Below, piece after piece: positions 62,751 to 64,000 of a DNA stretch of 64,000 nucleotides. Numbering within the stretch: position 1 is the stretch's first letter; each line of letters opens with the position of its first letter. The DNA lies in the NCBI GenBank assembly GCA_963969395.1, contig OZ017803.1, positions 6,510,001 to 6,574,000 of the forward strand. Direction: 5' to 3'. The notes below the pieces were generated by a model. The model ran no database searches, was not told the DNA's origin, and saw only the letters and a program-made list of their open reading frames with translations. The position numbers and the translations under genes are program-made. Origin of the DNA: Pseudoscleropodium purum. Its lineage: Eukaryota > Streptophyta > Bryopsida > Hypnales > Brachytheciaceae.

Positions 62751-63231
62751 ATGGTGGGTTTAAGAACTAGGCATGCGGCCAACAGTTCCCTATGGAAAAC
62801 GGGTAGATGACCGTTCCCATAACAGTCTCTTAGTTTCTTAGACCGGAAGTCTAAAATGTAGGTTTGGAAATCCGGTACTTTTCCAGATCCTAGATCCTTA
62901 TCGAATTTGTTTCCGTAACGTTACTAATGATTTTAGCAATCCGGAAATTGACTATTTCTATTATAGTTGTAGTGTAGTAGAAATCTCTAGAGGTTACGAA
63001 AAAAATTGAAATTTGCAAGTCTATCTAATCCTAATTCTAAGCTAACTTATCTAGTTTGAGTTTTTGTACTCCCACAACAAGATCCTACAATTAGATTCTA
63101 AATAAATGATTTTTTTTTCTATTTTTGAATGAACACAACAAAAACAACAATTTTGAATGGTTTTTGATAGAAGAACAGCCTTGGGAATTTAGGGATTAAT
63201 GGCCCTCTATAGGGTTCAATTTTTTTCTATG

Positions 63232-64000
63232 GAGGAGATTGCAAGATTATAGCATTTGAAGCAAAGAAAATAGATGTTTTAGCACACTCTCAAACAATTG
63301 TGTCAACAAACTTTTGAATTTTCTTGGTTTACATTTTTTTGCAATATAGAGACTTGATTTTCTTTTTAATACTGTAAAATTGAAGTGGGATTGGAGGGGG
63401 GGAGACATTGATTTTAAAAAAGAATTCAGCCTCGAAATTTTTTTATGTAGGCAAAGGGGCGGAATGAAAAAACAGTTTTTTAACAACTCTTATTTTCTAA
63501 TAACTCTAATATGGAATTGAAAATGAAAATTCAAATGGTAACAACACCCATAGTAGTTAATCTAAACTAAATTTAGCTTATTTCTATTGATAAATTGAAA
63601 AATTTGAAGTAAACTATAACAAACATAGTATGTCATTTTTTCAACAAGGTACCATAATTGTCCACGAAGCAAAAGACTTTATATTATTTCACATTACTAA
63701 AATAATAAAAAATTGAAGATCATTAGATACAATCCAATGTGCCAAAAAATTGATCAATTTTTGTGTAGTAGCATTGTTGTTGAACATCAATGGTAAGAAA
63801 ATGGAAGCATGATTGAAAAACATAGAATTAACTGATTATAGAAGTTTTTTCATACTATATGACATTTATATAAATAAAACATTGCAATTTCAATTTAGCA
63901 ATAGCTTGTAGAGAACTTATAGATTCTTTAGAATTGAGAAGAATACCCTATACTATTGACTCAATCAAAAATCTTCAAATTCCATTTAAACAACTGACTA
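63232..64000. other. AT-rich intergenic DNA, no gene seen
   Basis: No frame with a recognisable motif was found. A short poly(G) run lies near 63397. Confidence 0.5.

Larger units (their letters stand above)
55956..63076 (-). mobile_element. 3.55-kb TG...CA element, copy C (split by copy D)
   Basis: On the minus strand it starts TGTGGGAGTAC (at 63076) and ends CACGTGCGACA (at 55956). It is flanked by a perfect ACAAG duplication (55951-55955 and 63077-63081). Removing copy D leaves about 3.55 kb. It inserted into the TTAA element at a 'gtacaag|atcc' site whose uninterrupted version is visible in the 42743 copy. The frame is at 59045-57085. Confidence 0.88.
55141..63199 (+). mobile_element. 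TTAA element (subfamily 2) split by element C
   Basis: TTAA at 55141-55144 is followed by CCTCTAAATTTCC. The right end reads ATTTAGGGA followed by TTAA at 63196-63199. Without element C it would be ~925 bp, the normal family length. The host MITE has a single TTAA in its two unoccupied copies (8259-8262 and 19106-19109), which proves that TTAA is duplicated on insertion. Confidence 0.82.
54920..63231 (+). mobile_element. CACTA-like MITE, outermost shell of a nest
   Basis: The left part is 54920-55144 (CATTATAAAAAATTT...) and the right part 63196-63231 ('ttaatggccctctatagggt' then 'ttttttctatgg'). Joined, they match the unoccupied copy at 8006-8295 across the TTAA site. Its own target duplication is unclear and its right edge is mutated, so the end is approximate. 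Confidence 0.6.

Noticed and set aside
1..64000. CRISPR arrays, bacterial operons, riboswitches, tRNA or rRNA genes
   Set aside because: The sequence is plant nuclear in character. No evenly spaced repeat-spacer array and no tRNA or rRNA signature was seen by eye.

Overview
The window looks like intergenic heterochromatin from a seed plant with a very large genome. A gymnosperm is my best guess, but no single marker proves it. It is visibly AT-rich, has almost no intact coding sequence, and is built mostly of transposable elements, many of them inserted into one another. I can defend only one short intact gene: a 48-residue, plant-type conserved microprotein at 38711-38857, with a telo-box leader just upstream.

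Layout. 1-8 kb: AT-rich DNA with a TTAA-bounded element (2273-3211), a decayed DUF7869-type gene (about 4540-5145) and an LTR-promoter-like stretch near 7.3 kb. 8-9.3 kb: a CACTA-like MITE and a degenerate ~30-bp minisatellite. 10.9-22.9 kb: two copies (A, B) of a ~3.55-kb element family, A carrying a 2.56-kb insertion. 23-28.3 kb: a hAT MITE, TTAA elements, a large foldback and a hairpin MITE. 31-34.7 kb: a less AT-rich island with a probable decayed minus-strand LRR gene. 36.7-45.8 kb: a terminal-inverted-repeat element, the microprotein gene with a ~307-bp tandem duplication downstream, and more TTAA elements. 50-53.4 kb: another TTAA element and a probable LINE tail with poly(A). 54.9-63.2 kb: a four-level nest of elements.

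Two repeat families dominate. (1) Four copies (A-D) of a ~3.55-kb element have TG...CA ends and 5-bp target duplications (AGATC, GCAAT, ACAAG, and GTGGT/ATGGT). They show no terminal repeats in either orientation. Each carries an internal TATA-like box and one degraded ~657-codon reading frame for an acidic, coiled-coil-rich protein I do not recognise. They are best read as solo LTRs of an ORF-bearing long-LTR retrotransposon, or as an unusual non-autonomous element using a retroviral-type integrase. (2) At least nine copies of a ~0.92-kb non-coding element end in TTAACCCCTAAAGG. An empty-site comparison inside this window shows that TTAA is the target duplication, which points to piggyBac- or Kolobok-type mobilisation.

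The genes do not form a pathway. The history readable here is successive insertion followed by decay, with stop codons arising largely at CAG, TGG and CGA codons, as expected from deamination of methylated cytosine.
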